44,964 nucleotides of DNA. It comes from Clostridiales bacterium. Lineage in GTDB: Bacteria; Bacillota; Clostridia; Oscillospirales; Oscillospiraceae. The DNA lies in assembly GCA_022768185.1 (NCBI GenBank), contig JALEMS010000073.1:1-44964 (forward strand). Direction: 5' to 3'. Both the position numbers and the translations under genes were made by a program. How positions within the stretch are numbered: the stretch's first letter is position 1; the number at the start of each line of letters is the position of its first letter. The notes beneath the pieces were generated by a model that saw only the letters and a program-made list of their open reading frames with translations, was not told the origin of the DNA and did no database searches. Below, piece after piece: positions 1-7,386 of this stretch.

Positions 1-1727
1 ATCGGCTCGAGGATGGTGGGCTTGGCCTTGGGAATGCCATCCTGGTAGGCGAGACGGGCAGCCGTCTGGAAGGCCATATCGTTGGAGTCGACGGGATGGT
101 AGGAGCCATCGTACAGGACGGCCTTGAGTCCGACCAGCGGATAGCCGGCGAGCACGCCCTTCTGAACGGCGTTGCGCAGGCCCTTTTCGACGGAGGGGAA
201 GAAGTTCTTGGGGACGCTGCCGCCGAAGACTTCCTCGGCGAAGATCATCTCGTCAGACTCTTCCTGCGGCTCAAAGCGGATCCACACGTCGCCGAACTGA
301 CCGGAGCCGCCGGACTGCTTCTTGTGACGGCCGTGGGCTTCGACCTTGGCCTTGATCTTTTCGCGGTATGCCACGCGGGCGGGGGACAGCTCGGTCTCCA
401 CGCCGAAGCGGGACTTGAGCTTGGAGCACAGCACGTCGATCTGAATGTCGCCCGCGCCGGAGATGACCATCTGATGGGTCTCGCCGTTGTTGACGAGCGT
501 GAAGGAAATGTCTTCCTCGTTGAGACGGGCGAGACCGGCGGCGACCTTGTCGTCCTGACCCTTGGTCTTGGGGGCGATGGCCATGGAATAGCACGGCTCG
601 GCCAGCTCGATGGGCGGCAGCTCGACCTCGTTCTTCGGGTCGCACACGGTGTCGCCGGTTTTCCAGTCCATCTTGCCGACGGTGACGATGTCGCCGCAGC
701 AGGCTTCCTTGACCTCGGTGTTCTTCTTGCCGCACATGGTGTACAGGCGGCCGAGCTTATCGGTGGAGGAGGCGCGCACGTTGCGCAGGGACATGTCGGC
801 GGTGATGCTGCCGCTCATGACCTTGACGAAGCTGTACTTGCCGAACTGGTCGGACACGGTCTTGAAGACGAAGCCGACGGTGGGGCCGTTGGGGTCGATG
901 CCCTCGACCTCGTCGGGGCTGGGGACAAAATCGACGATGCAGCGCAGCAGCACCTCGGTGCCGACGTTGGAGGCGGCGGCACCGGCCAGCACGGGGATGA
1001 CGGTGCGGTCCTTCAGACCGGTGCGGATGCCGCGAATCAGCTCTTCCTGGGAGAGGGTCATCTCTTCGAAATACTTCTCCATCAGCTCTTCATCAGCGCC
1101 TGCGGCAGCCTCGATGAGAGCCTCACGCATGGCTTCGGCCTGATCGGCGTCGGCTGCGGGAATGTCGGCCTTGGTGGTCTTCTTGCCGTTGGTGATGTAA
1201 GCGACGTTGTGCACCAGGTCGATGACGCCGGCGCCGTCGGAGGTGGGCATCGTCAGCGCGCAGATGGTGCTGCCGTGCTTTTCCTGCAGGGTGGCAAGAA
1301 CGGCGGCGTAATCGCCGTGCTCCTCATCCGTCTTGGAGATGTAATACAGCGTGGGCAGATTGGCTTCCTTCAGATACTTCCAGGAACGCTCTGCACCGAC
1401 GGAAATGCCGTCCTTTGCGCTGCAGAAAATAATGCCGGCTTCCACGGCGCGCAGTGCAGCCTTGACTTCACCGGCAAAATCCAGGAAGCCCGGGCAGTCG
1501 AGCACATTTATCTTCTTGCCGCCGAAGCTGATGGGAGCCACGGAGGTGGAGATGGTGATCTGACGCTTGATTTCCTCGGGGTCGTAGTCGCAGACGGTGT
1601 TGCCGTCGGCAACCCTGCCCTGACGGTCGATCGCGCCGGTGATATAGAGCATGCTCTCAGCGAGGGTGGTCTTGCCGCTGCCGCCATGACCGAGGAGGCA
1701 GACATTACGGATGTCCTTGGTTGTCAT
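1..1727 (-). CDS. Elongation factor G paralogue (EF-G-like translational GTPase), 3' end cut by the window edge
   Basis: This gene reads from ATG at 1727 to the window edge without a stop (575 codons), so about 100-120 C-terminal residues (domain V) are missing. The last visible residues, TILEP, match the start of EF-G domain V. The P-loop is GHGGSGKTT at residues 13-21 and a switch I threonine is present (RQIT, 55-58). Two G motifs differ from canonical EF-G: the switch II motif DTPGH is DCPGF (77-81), which loses the GTPase-activating histidine, and NKxD is SKTD (131-134). This is the pattern of the EF-G paralogue group rather than the housekeeping fusA product. The family binds ribosomes, but some paralogues have weak or no ribosome-dependent GTPase, so the role here is open. 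The ribosome binding site AAGGAGAGG at 1738-1746 supports the start. It has its own promoter at 1811-1839. Confidence 0.88.
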   Translation of the reverse strand, partial: MTTKDIRNVCLLGHGGSGKTTLAESMLYITGAIDRQGRVADGNTVCDYDPEEIKRQITISTSVAPISFGGKKINVLDCPGFLDFAGEVKAALRAVEAGIIFCSAKDGISVGAERSWKYLKEANLPTLYYISKTDEEHGDYAAVLATLQEKHGSTICALTMPTSDGAGVIDLVHNVAYITNGKKTTKADIPAADADQAEAMREALIEAAAGADEELMEKYFEEMTLSQEELIRGIRTGLKDRTVIPVLAGAAASNVGTEVLLRCIVDFVPSPDEVEGIDPNGPTVGFVFKTVSDQFGKYSFVKVMSGSITADMSLRNVRASSTDKLGRLYTMCGKKNTEVKEACCGDIVTVGKMDWKTGDTVCDPKNEVELPPIELAEPCYSMAIAPKTKGQDDKVAAGLARLNEEDISFTLVNNGETHQMVISGAGDIQIDVLCSKLKSRFGVETELSPARVAYREKIKAKVEAHGRHKKQSGGSGQFGDVWIRFEPQEESDEMIFAEEVFGGSVPKNFFPSVEKGLRNAVQKGVLAGYPLVGLKAVLYDGSYHPVDSNDMAFQTAARLAYQDGIPKAKPTILEP

Positions 1728-1747
1728 ATGATTCGATCCTCTCCTTG

Positions 1748-1777
1748 TATTGTTAGAACAGATATTGTTAGAACAGA
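1748..1777. repeat. Perfect 15-bp tandem duplication in the EF-G paralogue leader
   Basis: The 15-mer TATTGTTAGAACAGA occurs twice with no gap, at 1748-1762 and 1763-1777. It lies between the predicted transcription start (about 1804) and the ribosome binding site (1738-1746) of the EF-G paralogue, so it is in the 5' leader RNA. A partial third echo, CAGAACA, follows at 1778-1784. It may be a replication-slippage duplication or a pair of protein or RNA binding sites; the sequence alone does not decide. Confidence 0.8.
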
Positions 1778-1810
1778 CAGAACAAGCTGTTTGAAACACA
1801 CATCTTCATA

Positions 1811-1839
1811 ATTATACACGAATACAGAAGCCTTGGCAA
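1811..1839 (-). promoter_or_regulatory. Sigma-A promoter of the EF-G paralogue
   Basis: On the minus strand, TTGCCA (1834-1839) is followed after 17 bases by a perfect TATAAT (1811-1816). Predicted start is near 1804, which gives a leader of about 77 nt. Confidence 0.8.
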
Positions 1840-1901
1840 CTCTTTTTTCTGTAAACTTCTTTTCCGCATGCCGTTTTCCGGCGGCGCCTGCGGGGGAACG
1901 G

Positions 1902-1948
1902 CACGCCCCGCCCGGGCGGCTGCGCTGGCAGCGCCGGGACGGGGCGTG
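1902..1948 (-). terminator. GC-rich hairpin after the P-type ATPase-like gene
   Basis: CACGCCCCG (1902-1910) pairs with CGGGGCGTG (1940-1948), directly after the minus-strand stop codon at 1951-1953. There is no tight T-run after it, so it may only stabilise the mRNA end or be a weak terminator. Confidence 0.35.
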
Positions 1949-1950
1949 GT

Positions 1951-4224
1951 TCACTGCTTCAGACCGAGCGTCAGCACAATGGCAGGCACGAGCCAGAAGA
2001 GCATATAGGTCATGAGATGGCCGGCGGAGGCGGCGTCAAACGAGCCGACCACCGACAGCAGGAACATCAGTACCATGCCCAGCACCGAGCATACACCGGT
2101 GAGCGCCGTAAGCGTACGCACCGCGCGCCAGAGCCGGCGCCCCTGGCCGGAGGCGGCCACCAGCGGCTCGAGCCCATCGCGTGCGAGCACGGCGGTCAGC
2201 GGGCTTTCGGCAGCGGGAGAGGCGGAGGACAGGCGGCAGCGCTCGGCAAAGGGCGGAAAATCGAAATGCTCGCCCGGCAGGCGGAAATGCTGCTTGATCA
2301 TCTGGGGGGTGATATTGAAGTCCCGGATGGCAAACAGCGGCTCCCGGCGGGAACGCAGCAGCTGCAGCAGCGCGGCCTGTACCGTGGCCGAGGGCGTGTA
2401 CTTGATGGCAAAAATGGCGACAAGCTTGCCGCCCACTGCGGTGAACACGGCTGTGCGCGACATGCCCTTTTGCGGCACGCGGATGCCGGACAGCTGCAGG
2501 AAGGCCGCCGAGCCGACAACGACCGACTGGCCGCCGATGATGGCCGTCAGGCCGCCGCCGTCGCGGAAGGCAAAGTCGGTAAGCGTGTGAATGATACAGC
2601 CGTTGCGGCGCATCAGGTCTGTGAAGACCGGGGCAAGGCCCGAGCCGGAGGCGGCAATGATGCTGCCGGTGTAGGCGATGGCGCGGTCGGACGGTATGCC
2701 CTCAAGGATTCGGACCTCTTCAATGGAGATGGTGCCGGGCGGAAAGAGATCGCCGTCGGTGATAACGACGTTGCGGCTTTTGCCGATATCACGTGCGCCG
2801 GCACAGCCGGCAATGGCAGCGCCGCTGCGGGAGAGGCGGCGCGCCGTAACGCAGAAGGGCGCGGAAAAGCTGAGCGCTGCGGAGAAGCAGGCGCACGCGG
2901 CGGTGAGCGCCGAGAGTACGTGCAGAAATGCCGGGCCGCTTTTGAGGATGAGCGCTGCCGCAGCCGACAGCGCCAGGCATGCCGGGAGCAAAATGGGGGT
3001 CAGCGTTGCGTACAGCGATTCGACTGCATCCGGCTCCTCGCTGCGGCGCACAAAGCCTGCAGCGGAGCGGTGCGACTTGAGCAGCGCCGTGCCGGAGCCG
3101 GTCAGATCGTCCTCGGCGGTGAGCGCCCAGGGAAAGCGGCTCTGGCTGAGTGTGCGCATGGAAACGGCCAGCCCGTGGCAGAACATGCGCGAGCCGTACA
3201 GCGAGAAGGCGAGAGACAGCGCAGACACGCCGCAGTAGGGCAGGCCGAGCTTGTCATTGCCTGTCAAGGCGATGAGCAGCGCGTCGACCACGGAAAAAAC
3301 GCACGAGAAAAACACCAGCGATTCGGCGCTCGGCCGGCGGCGCAGCAGCGCCGTGAAGCCGGCAGCCAGAATGTCGACGCCGATGAGCATGACCGTCAGC
3401 AGCAGCACCAGGCAGACCAGCGCGCGCACCGGCGTGCTCGTACCGAGCAGGCCGGCGGCGGGCAGCCCGTAGGACAGCCATACCAGCGGCAGACAAACGA
3501 GAAAGGCCAGACGGCTGCGCATGCGCAGAGGCCGTCCCATGGCGCGATAGCACCGTGCGGCGTTGGCGGCGGACATCTCCGGCGCATCGTCGTCGGTGTC
3601 CAGCTCCGGGGCGGAGCTGCCGCCGCTGCGGCGCACCTTGCCCGCGGCCAGTGCCAGCAGCCCGATGAGGATGCGCAGGGCCTGGCCGGCCAGGCCGGGC
3701 CTGCGCGGCTCAGGCCGGCGCAGCGGACTGTCCTCGGGCAGCGGCTCCACGTCGGGGGCGGCGTACTCGGCGCCGTCTTCGTCGGTGATGATGCGGCTGT
3801 CCGGCTCGGGCGCCTCGGCGCTGTCCGGCGCATCCGGTTCGGGCGCCTCGGCGTCCGGTGTGCTGTCTGCAGGCGCATCCGTCGGAGCGGGATGCGCCCC
3901 GGCTGCGGAGTCTTTTGTTTTTTTATGACGCTTGCCCCTGCTCCGGGCAGGCTTTCCGGACGCAGCTTCGCCGGACGCTTCGGTCTCTGCGTCGGCTTCG
4001 TCTGCGGCCTCAGGCTGAGGCGGTTCCGGCCCGCCGGCGGGCGGCGTCCGGCCCAGCTGAACACGGCTGACGCGCTCGTCGTCCTCTCCGGCACGGAATT
4101 CCCGCAGGATATTCTCCAGAGAAAACTCGTCGGCGGTTACGTCCTGATCCGGTTTTCGGGTGTTGTTCTCGTCCATGTATTCACGATCCATGCGCTTTAT
4201 TTCAGGCGGAAGCAAATGCCCCAC
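1951..4224 (-). CDS. P1B-type (heavy-metal) ATPase-like membrane protein that has lost the catalytic residues
   Basis: Residue numbers count from GTG at 4224. ATGs at 4191 and 4176 are equally possible and none has a clear Shine-Dalgarno. Residues 1-220 are low-complexity, acidic and Pro/Ala/Glu-rich with a basic KRHKKTK patch (98-104). Hydrophobic segments lie near 180-195, 239-258, 266-290, 301-321, 330-348, 405-427, 433-457, 705-728 and 737-756. From about 290 the order follows P1B ATPases: membrane pairs, the CPC site as CAC (444-446), a small-residue linker, the phosphorylation loop as DGDLFPPG (490-497) instead of DKTGTLT, the VDGRxVLVGS-like GGQSVVVGS (564-572), a VFTAVGGKLVAIFAI stretch (593-607), and IRD (633-635) where TGD is expected. 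No GDGxND hinge and no full actuator domain can be seen. Transport by phosphorylation is therefore unlikely; a binding, scaffold or sensor role is inferred. Homology is judged by eye. Confidence 0.7.
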   Translation of the reverse strand: MGHLLPPEIKRMDREYMDENNTRKPDQDVTADEFSLENILREFRAGEDDERVSRVQLGRTPPAGGPEPPQPEAADEADAETEASGEAASGKPARSRGKRHKKTKDSAAGAHPAPTDAPADSTPDAEAPEPDAPDSAEAPEPDSRIITDEDGAEYAAPDVEPLPEDSPLRRPEPRRPGLAGQALRILIGLLALAAGKVRRSGGSSAPELDTDDDAPEMSAANAARCYRAMGRPLRMRSRLAFLVCLPLVWLSYGLPAAGLLGTSTPVRALVCLVLLLTVMLIGVDILAAGFTALLRRRPSAESLVFFSCVFSVVDALLIALTGNDKLGLPYCGVSALSLAFSLYGSRMFCHGLAVSMRTLSQSRFPWALTAEDDLTGSGTALLKSHRSAAGFVRRSEEPDAVESLYATLTPILLPACLALSAAAALILKSGPAFLHVLSALTAACACFSAALSFSAPFCVTARRLSRSGAAIAGCAGARDIGKSRNVVITDGDLFPPGTISIEEVRILEGIPSDRAIAYTGSIIAASGSGLAPVFTDLMRRNGCIIHTLTDFAFRDGGGLTAIIGGQSVVVGSAAFLQLSGIRVPQKGMSRTAVFTAVGGKLVAIFAIKYTPSATVQAALLQLLRSRREPLFAIRDFNITPQMIKQHFRLPGEHFDFPPFAERCRLSSASPAAESPLTAVLARDGLEPLVAASGQGRRLWRAVRTLTALTGVCSVLGMVLMFLLSVVGSFDAASAGHLMTYMLFWLVPAIVLTLGLKQ

Positions 4225-4247
4225 AGGCGGGTGCGGTCAAGACCTGC

Positions 4248-4275
4248 CACAGCCCGGAGCAAGCTCCGGGCTGTG
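4248..4275. other. 12-13-bp perfect hairpin between rlmB and the ATPase-like gene
   Basis: CACAGCCCGGAGC (4248-4260) and GCTCCGGGCTGTG (4263-4275) are exact complements separated by AA; the usable fold has a 12-bp stem and a CAAG loop. It sits 24-51 bases after the rlmB stop on the minus strand. No T-run follows on either strand, so it looks like an RNA processing or stability element rather than a classical terminator. Confidence 0.5.
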
Positions 4276-4298
4276 CTTGACGGTGCTGTGTATTATGC

Positions 4299-5051
4299 TT
4301 ACGTTGCGGTGCGTTGCCGTACCAGCTCGTACATCAGTACGGCGGCTGCGGCGGACGCATTGAGCGAGGAGACCCTGCCCAGCAGCGGGATGCTGACGGT
4401 GAAATCGCAGCATTCGCGGACCAGGCGGCCCATGCCGTCGCCCTCCGAGCCGATCACCATGCACACGGGGCCGGTGAAGTCGGTCTTCCAGAGCGGAGCG
4501 CTGCCCTCGGCGGCGGCGCCATAGATCCAAAGCCCCTGCTTTTTCAGCGCTTCCAGCGCGGACGGCAGGTTGGCCACGCGGGCCACGGCCATGTGCTCGG
4601 CCGCGCCGGCGGAGGTTTTGTCGACGGTGGCGGTGAGGCCGGCGCTGCGGCGCTTGGGAATGATGACGCCGTGCGCGCCGGCGCATTCGGCGGTGCGGAT
4701 GATCGCACCGAGGTTGTGCGGATCGCTGACCTCGTCGCAGGCGATGAGAAACGGCGCTTCTCCGCGCTCGTGCGCGACGGCGAGGAGTTCCTCCAGCGTG
4801 CAGTAGGCACGCACGGCGGCCTGGGCGATGACGCCCTGGTGCGCGCCGAAGGGGCTCATGGCGTCGAGCTTGCGGCTGTCGGCCTCCACCACGGGTACGC
4901 CCGCGTCCCGCGCTCTTGCGGCGATGTGGCCGAGGGTGCGGTCGCGCTCGCCCTTGGCGATGAAGATCTTGTCGATCGGTCTGCCGGCACGCAGCGCCTC
5001 AATGACGGCATTGCGCCCTTCTATGATATCCTCGCGGTCTTTTTCAAGCAT
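4299..5051 (-). CDS. rlmB: 23S rRNA 2'-O-ribose methyltransferase, TrmH/SpoU family (RlmB-type)
   Basis: This 250-residue protein uses S-adenosylmethionine to methylate a ribose 2'-OH, in RlmB the conserved G2251 of 23S rRNA. The N-terminal 75 residues match the L30e-like substrate-binding domain (GRNAVIEALRAG near 12-23). The SPOUT trefoil-knot domain has its three motifs: NLGAIIRTAE (about 112-121), IGSEGDGM (about 200-207) and SLNASAAAAVLMYE near the C-terminus. Family members share this build, so RlmB and TrmH-type tRNA enzymes are hard to separate, but the L30e-like domain favours RlmB. It starts 24 bases after the metK stop and is likely co-transcribed with it, placing a SAM user right behind the SAM synthetase. 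The Shine-Dalgarno is weak (AAAGG). Confidence 0.9.
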   Translation of the reverse strand: MLEKDREDIIEGRNAVIEALRAGRPIDKIFIAKGERDRTLGHIAARARDAGVPVVEADSRKLDAMSPFGAHQGVIAQAAVRAYCTLEELLAVAHERGEAPFLIACDEVSDPHNLGAIIRTAECAGAHGVIIPKRRSAGLTATVDKTSAGAAEHMAVARVANLPSALEALKKQGLWIYGAAAEGSAPLWKTDFTGPVCMVIGSEGDGMGRLVRECCDFTVSIPLLGRVSSLNASAAAAVLMYELVRQRTAT

Positions 5052-5075
5052 GAGTAAGCCTTTCGGGTTGTAAAA

Positions 5076-6248
5076 TCAGAGATAGGACTTGAGCGTATCG
5101 ACCATGTCCAGACGCTCCCAGGGCAGATCGAGGTCGTCGCGGCCGAAGTGACCGTAAGCGGCGATCTGACGGTAGATGGGACGGCGCAGGTCGAGCTTGG
5201 AGACGATGGCGGCCGGACGCAGATCGAAGCACTCGGAAACGATCTGGGACAGACGCTCGTCATCCAGCTTGCCGGTGCCGCGGGTATCGACGAAGACGGA
5301 CACAGGACGGGCAACGCCGATGGCGTAGGCCAGCTCCAGCTGGAACTGGGAGGCCAGACCGGCTGCAACGGCGTTCTTGGCAACGTAGCGGGCCATGTAG
5401 GCAGCGGAGCGGTCGACCTTCGTGGGATCCTTGCCGGAGAAGGCGCCGCCGCCGTGGGAGGCATAGCCGCCGTAGGTGTCGACGATGATCTTGCGGCCGG
5501 TGAGGCCGGAGTCGCCGACGGGGCCGCCGATGACGAAACGTCCGGTGGGGTTGATGAAGATCTTGGCGTCGGCGTCGAGCAGCTCTGCCGGGATCACGGG
5601 CTTGATGACCAGCTCGCGGATCGCCTCGCGCAGCTCCTCAATGGGAATGCTGGCGGCATGCTGGGTGGAGACGACGACGGCGGGGATGCCCTCGGGACGG
5701 CCGTCGGTGCCGTAGCGCACGGTCACCTGGCTCTTGCCGTCGGGACGCAGCCAGTCGACCAGGCCGGCCTTGCGGACCTCGGCCAGACGCATGGACAGCT
5801 TGTGCGCCCAGTAGATGGGAGCGGGCATCAGGTTGGGGGTTTCGTCGCACGCAAAGCCGAACATCATGCCCTGGTCGCCTGCGCCCGCTTCGTTGGGATC
5901 ATCCATGGCGCTGTTGACGCCCTGGGCGATGTCGGGGCTCTGCTTGTCGAGGGAGGTGATGACGGCGCAGGAGTTGCAGTCGAAGCCGTACTCCGGCTTG
6001 TTGTAGCCGATCTCGTCGACTGTCTTGCGCACGATGGCGGGGATGTCCAGGACGGCGCTGGTCGTGATCTCACCCATCACGGACACCATACCGGTGGTGG
6101 CGGTGGTCTCACAGGCAACACGGCCCTTGGGGTCCTGAGCAAGGATCGCGTCCAGAACGGCGTCGGAGATCTGGTCGCAGATCTTGTCGGGATGGCCTTC
6201 CGTTACGGATTCGGAAGTGAACACGCGCTTGTACTGATTGTTTGCCAT
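5076..6248 (-). CDS. metK: S-adenosylmethionine synthetase
   Basis: MetK makes S-adenosylmethionine from methionine and ATP. At 390 residues it is of normal length. Signature motifs are GHPDK near residue 18, [10 protein letters not shown] near 122, and the glycine-rich [16 protein letters not shown] loop near 265. No SAM riboswitch or T-box fold is visible in the short leader; only a small TGGGG/CCCCA hairpin lies between the promoter and the start. An AAGAGGT ribosome binding site precedes ATG by about 8-9 bases. It heads a probable metK-rlmB unit. Confidence 0.97.
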   Translation of the reverse strand: MANNQYKRVFTSESVTEGHPDKICDQISDAVLDAILAQDPKGRVACETTATTGMVSVMGEITTSAVLDIPAIVRKTVDEIGYNKPEYGFDCNSCAVITSLDKQSPDIAQGVNSAMDDPNEAGAGDQGMMFGFACDETPNLMPAPIYWAHKLSMRLAEVRKAGLVDWLRPDGKSQVTVRYGTDGRPEGIPAVVVSTQHAASIPIEELREAIRELVIKPVIPAELLDADAKIFINPTGRFVIGGPVGDSGLTGRKIIVDTYGGYASHGGGAFSGKDPTKVDRSAAYMARYVAKNAVAAGLASQFQLELAYAIGVARPVSVFVDTRGTGKLDDERLSQIVSECFDLRPAAIVSKLDLRRPIYRQIAAYGHFGRDDLDLPWERLDMVDTLKSYL

Positions 6249-6298
6249 AATAAGAATACCTCTTTTCTTTTGGGGAAGTACCCCATAAATTCGTCATT

Positions 6299-6327
6299 AT
6301 CATAGCATAGATATCTCCGTACGAAAA
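6299..6327 (-). promoter_or_regulatory. Extended -10 promoter of metK
   Basis: On the minus strand an extended -10, TGCTATGAT (TATGAT at 6299-6304), lies 17 bases after a poor -35, TTTTCG (6322-6327). Predicted start is near 6292, about 44 nt ahead of metK. Confidence 0.5.
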
Positions 6328-6358
6328 GTGTAATTTTCAGAAATTCGCAAAATTTTCA

Positions 6359-6387
6359 TAGACTTCTGCCTGAAAAAAGGGTATCAT
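6359..6387 (+). promoter_or_regulatory. Promoter of the rhomboid-like gene
   Basis: TAGACT (6359-6364), a 17-base spacer and TATCAT (6382-6387). The -10 overlaps an upstream in-frame ATG at 6386, so that ATG would not be in the mRNA; this supports the start at 6419. Confidence 0.5.
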
Positions 6388-6418
6388 GACAGGCATAGCT
6401 GGAAACAGGAGGTCTGCA

Positions 6419-7270
6419 ATGAAAAAACTGATGCGGCAGGTTGACCGCTTCTGCTGGAACCACCCGCGCTTCGGCATCCCCAATCTGATGCTGCTGATTG
6501 TCATCGGGAACGCCATTTTATGGGTACTGGGCATGATGGATCACAGCGGCAGCATTCTCGGGTTTTTGGCGTTTTCGCCGCGGCTGATCCTCAGGGGACA
6601 GATCTGGCGGCTGGTCACGTTTGTGCTGGTGCCGACCGGCGGGGGCTTCTGGTTCCTGGTGTCGATGTACTTCTACTATTTTATCGGAAGCACGCTTGAG
6701 CGCGAGTGGGGCGCGGGCAAGTTCACGCTGCATTACCTGTGCGGCATGGTGCTGTCGGTGGTGTGCGGCTTTGTGATCTATTTCGCGCTGGGCAAACAAT
6801 ATGACGTGCCCCTCACGGCGGATTTCATCAACATGGCGCTGTTTTTCTCCTTTGCCACGCTGTATCCGGACAATATTGTGCTGCTGTTTTTCATCATTCC
6901 CATCAAAATGAAGTGGCTGGCCATCCTCGATGCCGTGTATTTTCTTTACTGCGTTGTGTCAAATCCGTTCCCGTACAACCTGCTGCCGCTGATTGCCATC
7001 GTCAACTATCTGATCTTCTGCGGCGGCTGGCTGTTTGATTACATCGGTCCGGCCCGCGCGCGTCAGCGCAGCCGCACGGTGAACTTCCAGCGCGCTGCGC
7101 GCAAGGTCGAGCGTGAGCAGCAGGCCCGCGGGTACCGCTACAAATGCGCCGTCTGCGGCCGCACGGACGCCGACCATCCGGAGCTGGAATTCCGCTACTG
7201 CAGCCGCTGCCAGGGCTACCACTGCTTCTGTCAGGATCACATCAACAGCCACGTTCACTTCACCGAATGA
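6419..7270 (+). CDS. Rhomboid-like membrane protein without the protease dyad, with C-terminal zinc ribbon
   Basis: This is a 283-residue protein; the start is set by AGGAGG at 6408-6413, 5 bases before ATG. About six transmembrane segments fill residues 17-220. The fold resembles the rhomboid/Derlin group: an amphipathic N-terminus, a WRLVTFVLVP stretch, an EREWGAGKF motif after the second helix and a TLYPD motif after the fourth. In active rhomboids a GxSG motif precedes the last of these and a histidine sits in the sixth helix; here the GxSG position reads DFINMAL and no matching histidine is present, so it should not be a serine protease. The cytosolic tail (about 220-283) carries CxxC pairs at CAVC and CSRC and further Cys/His (HCFC, HINSHVH), a likely zinc ribbon. 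Function unknown; a binding or quality-control role is inferred from Derlin-like pseudoproteases. Confidence 0.75.
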   Translation: MKKLMRQVDRFCWNHPRFGIPNLMLLIVIGNAILWVLGMMDHSGSILGFLAFSPRLILRGQIWRLVTFVLVPTGGGFWFLVSMYFYYFIGSTLEREWGAGKFTLHYLCGMVLSVVCGFVIYFALGKQYDVPLTADFINMALFFSFATLYPDNIVLLFFIIPIKMKWLAILDAVYFLYCVVSNPFPYNLLPLIAIVNYLIFCGGWLFDYIGPARARQRSRTVNFQRAARKVEREQQARGYRYKCAVCGRTDADHPELEFRYCSRCQGYHCFCQDHINSHVHFTE

Positions 7271-7307
7271 GCGCGTGCTGTCGTTCCGTTTCCTTTATAT
7301 TGTATGC

Positions 7308-7343
7308 AAAAAGGAGCTTCTCCACACGGAGGAGCTCCTTTTT
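7308..7343. terminator. Bidirectional terminator between the rhomboid-like gene and sbcC
   Basis: A 16-bp stem with one T-G wobble, 7308-7323 with 7328-7343, has an ACAC loop. It starts with five A and ends with five T, so it has a T-run on both strands, as expected between converging genes. Confidence 0.9.
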
Positions 7344-7386
7344 CTGATCTCATCTCATTTGAACCGCCAACAGCGGCCGCTGCCCG

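Noticed and set aside
96-1811. A 571-codon plus-strand open frame
   Set aside because: Antisense to the EF-G paralogue, which has P-loop and domain motifs and a strong promoter and ribosome binding site.
2017-4524. An 835-codon plus-strand open frame
   Set aside because: Antisense shadow of the ATPase-like gene and rlmB; composition is Gly/Arg/Gln-rich with no domain or start signal.
6249-6360. SAM riboswitch or T-box upstream of metK
   Set aside because: The region between promoter and start is only about 44 nt and has just a 5-bp hairpin.
6386-6418. Upstream start for the rhomboid-like protein
   Set aside because: The ATG at 6386 is inside the predicted -10 and has no Shine-Dalgarno; AGGAGG sits before 6419.
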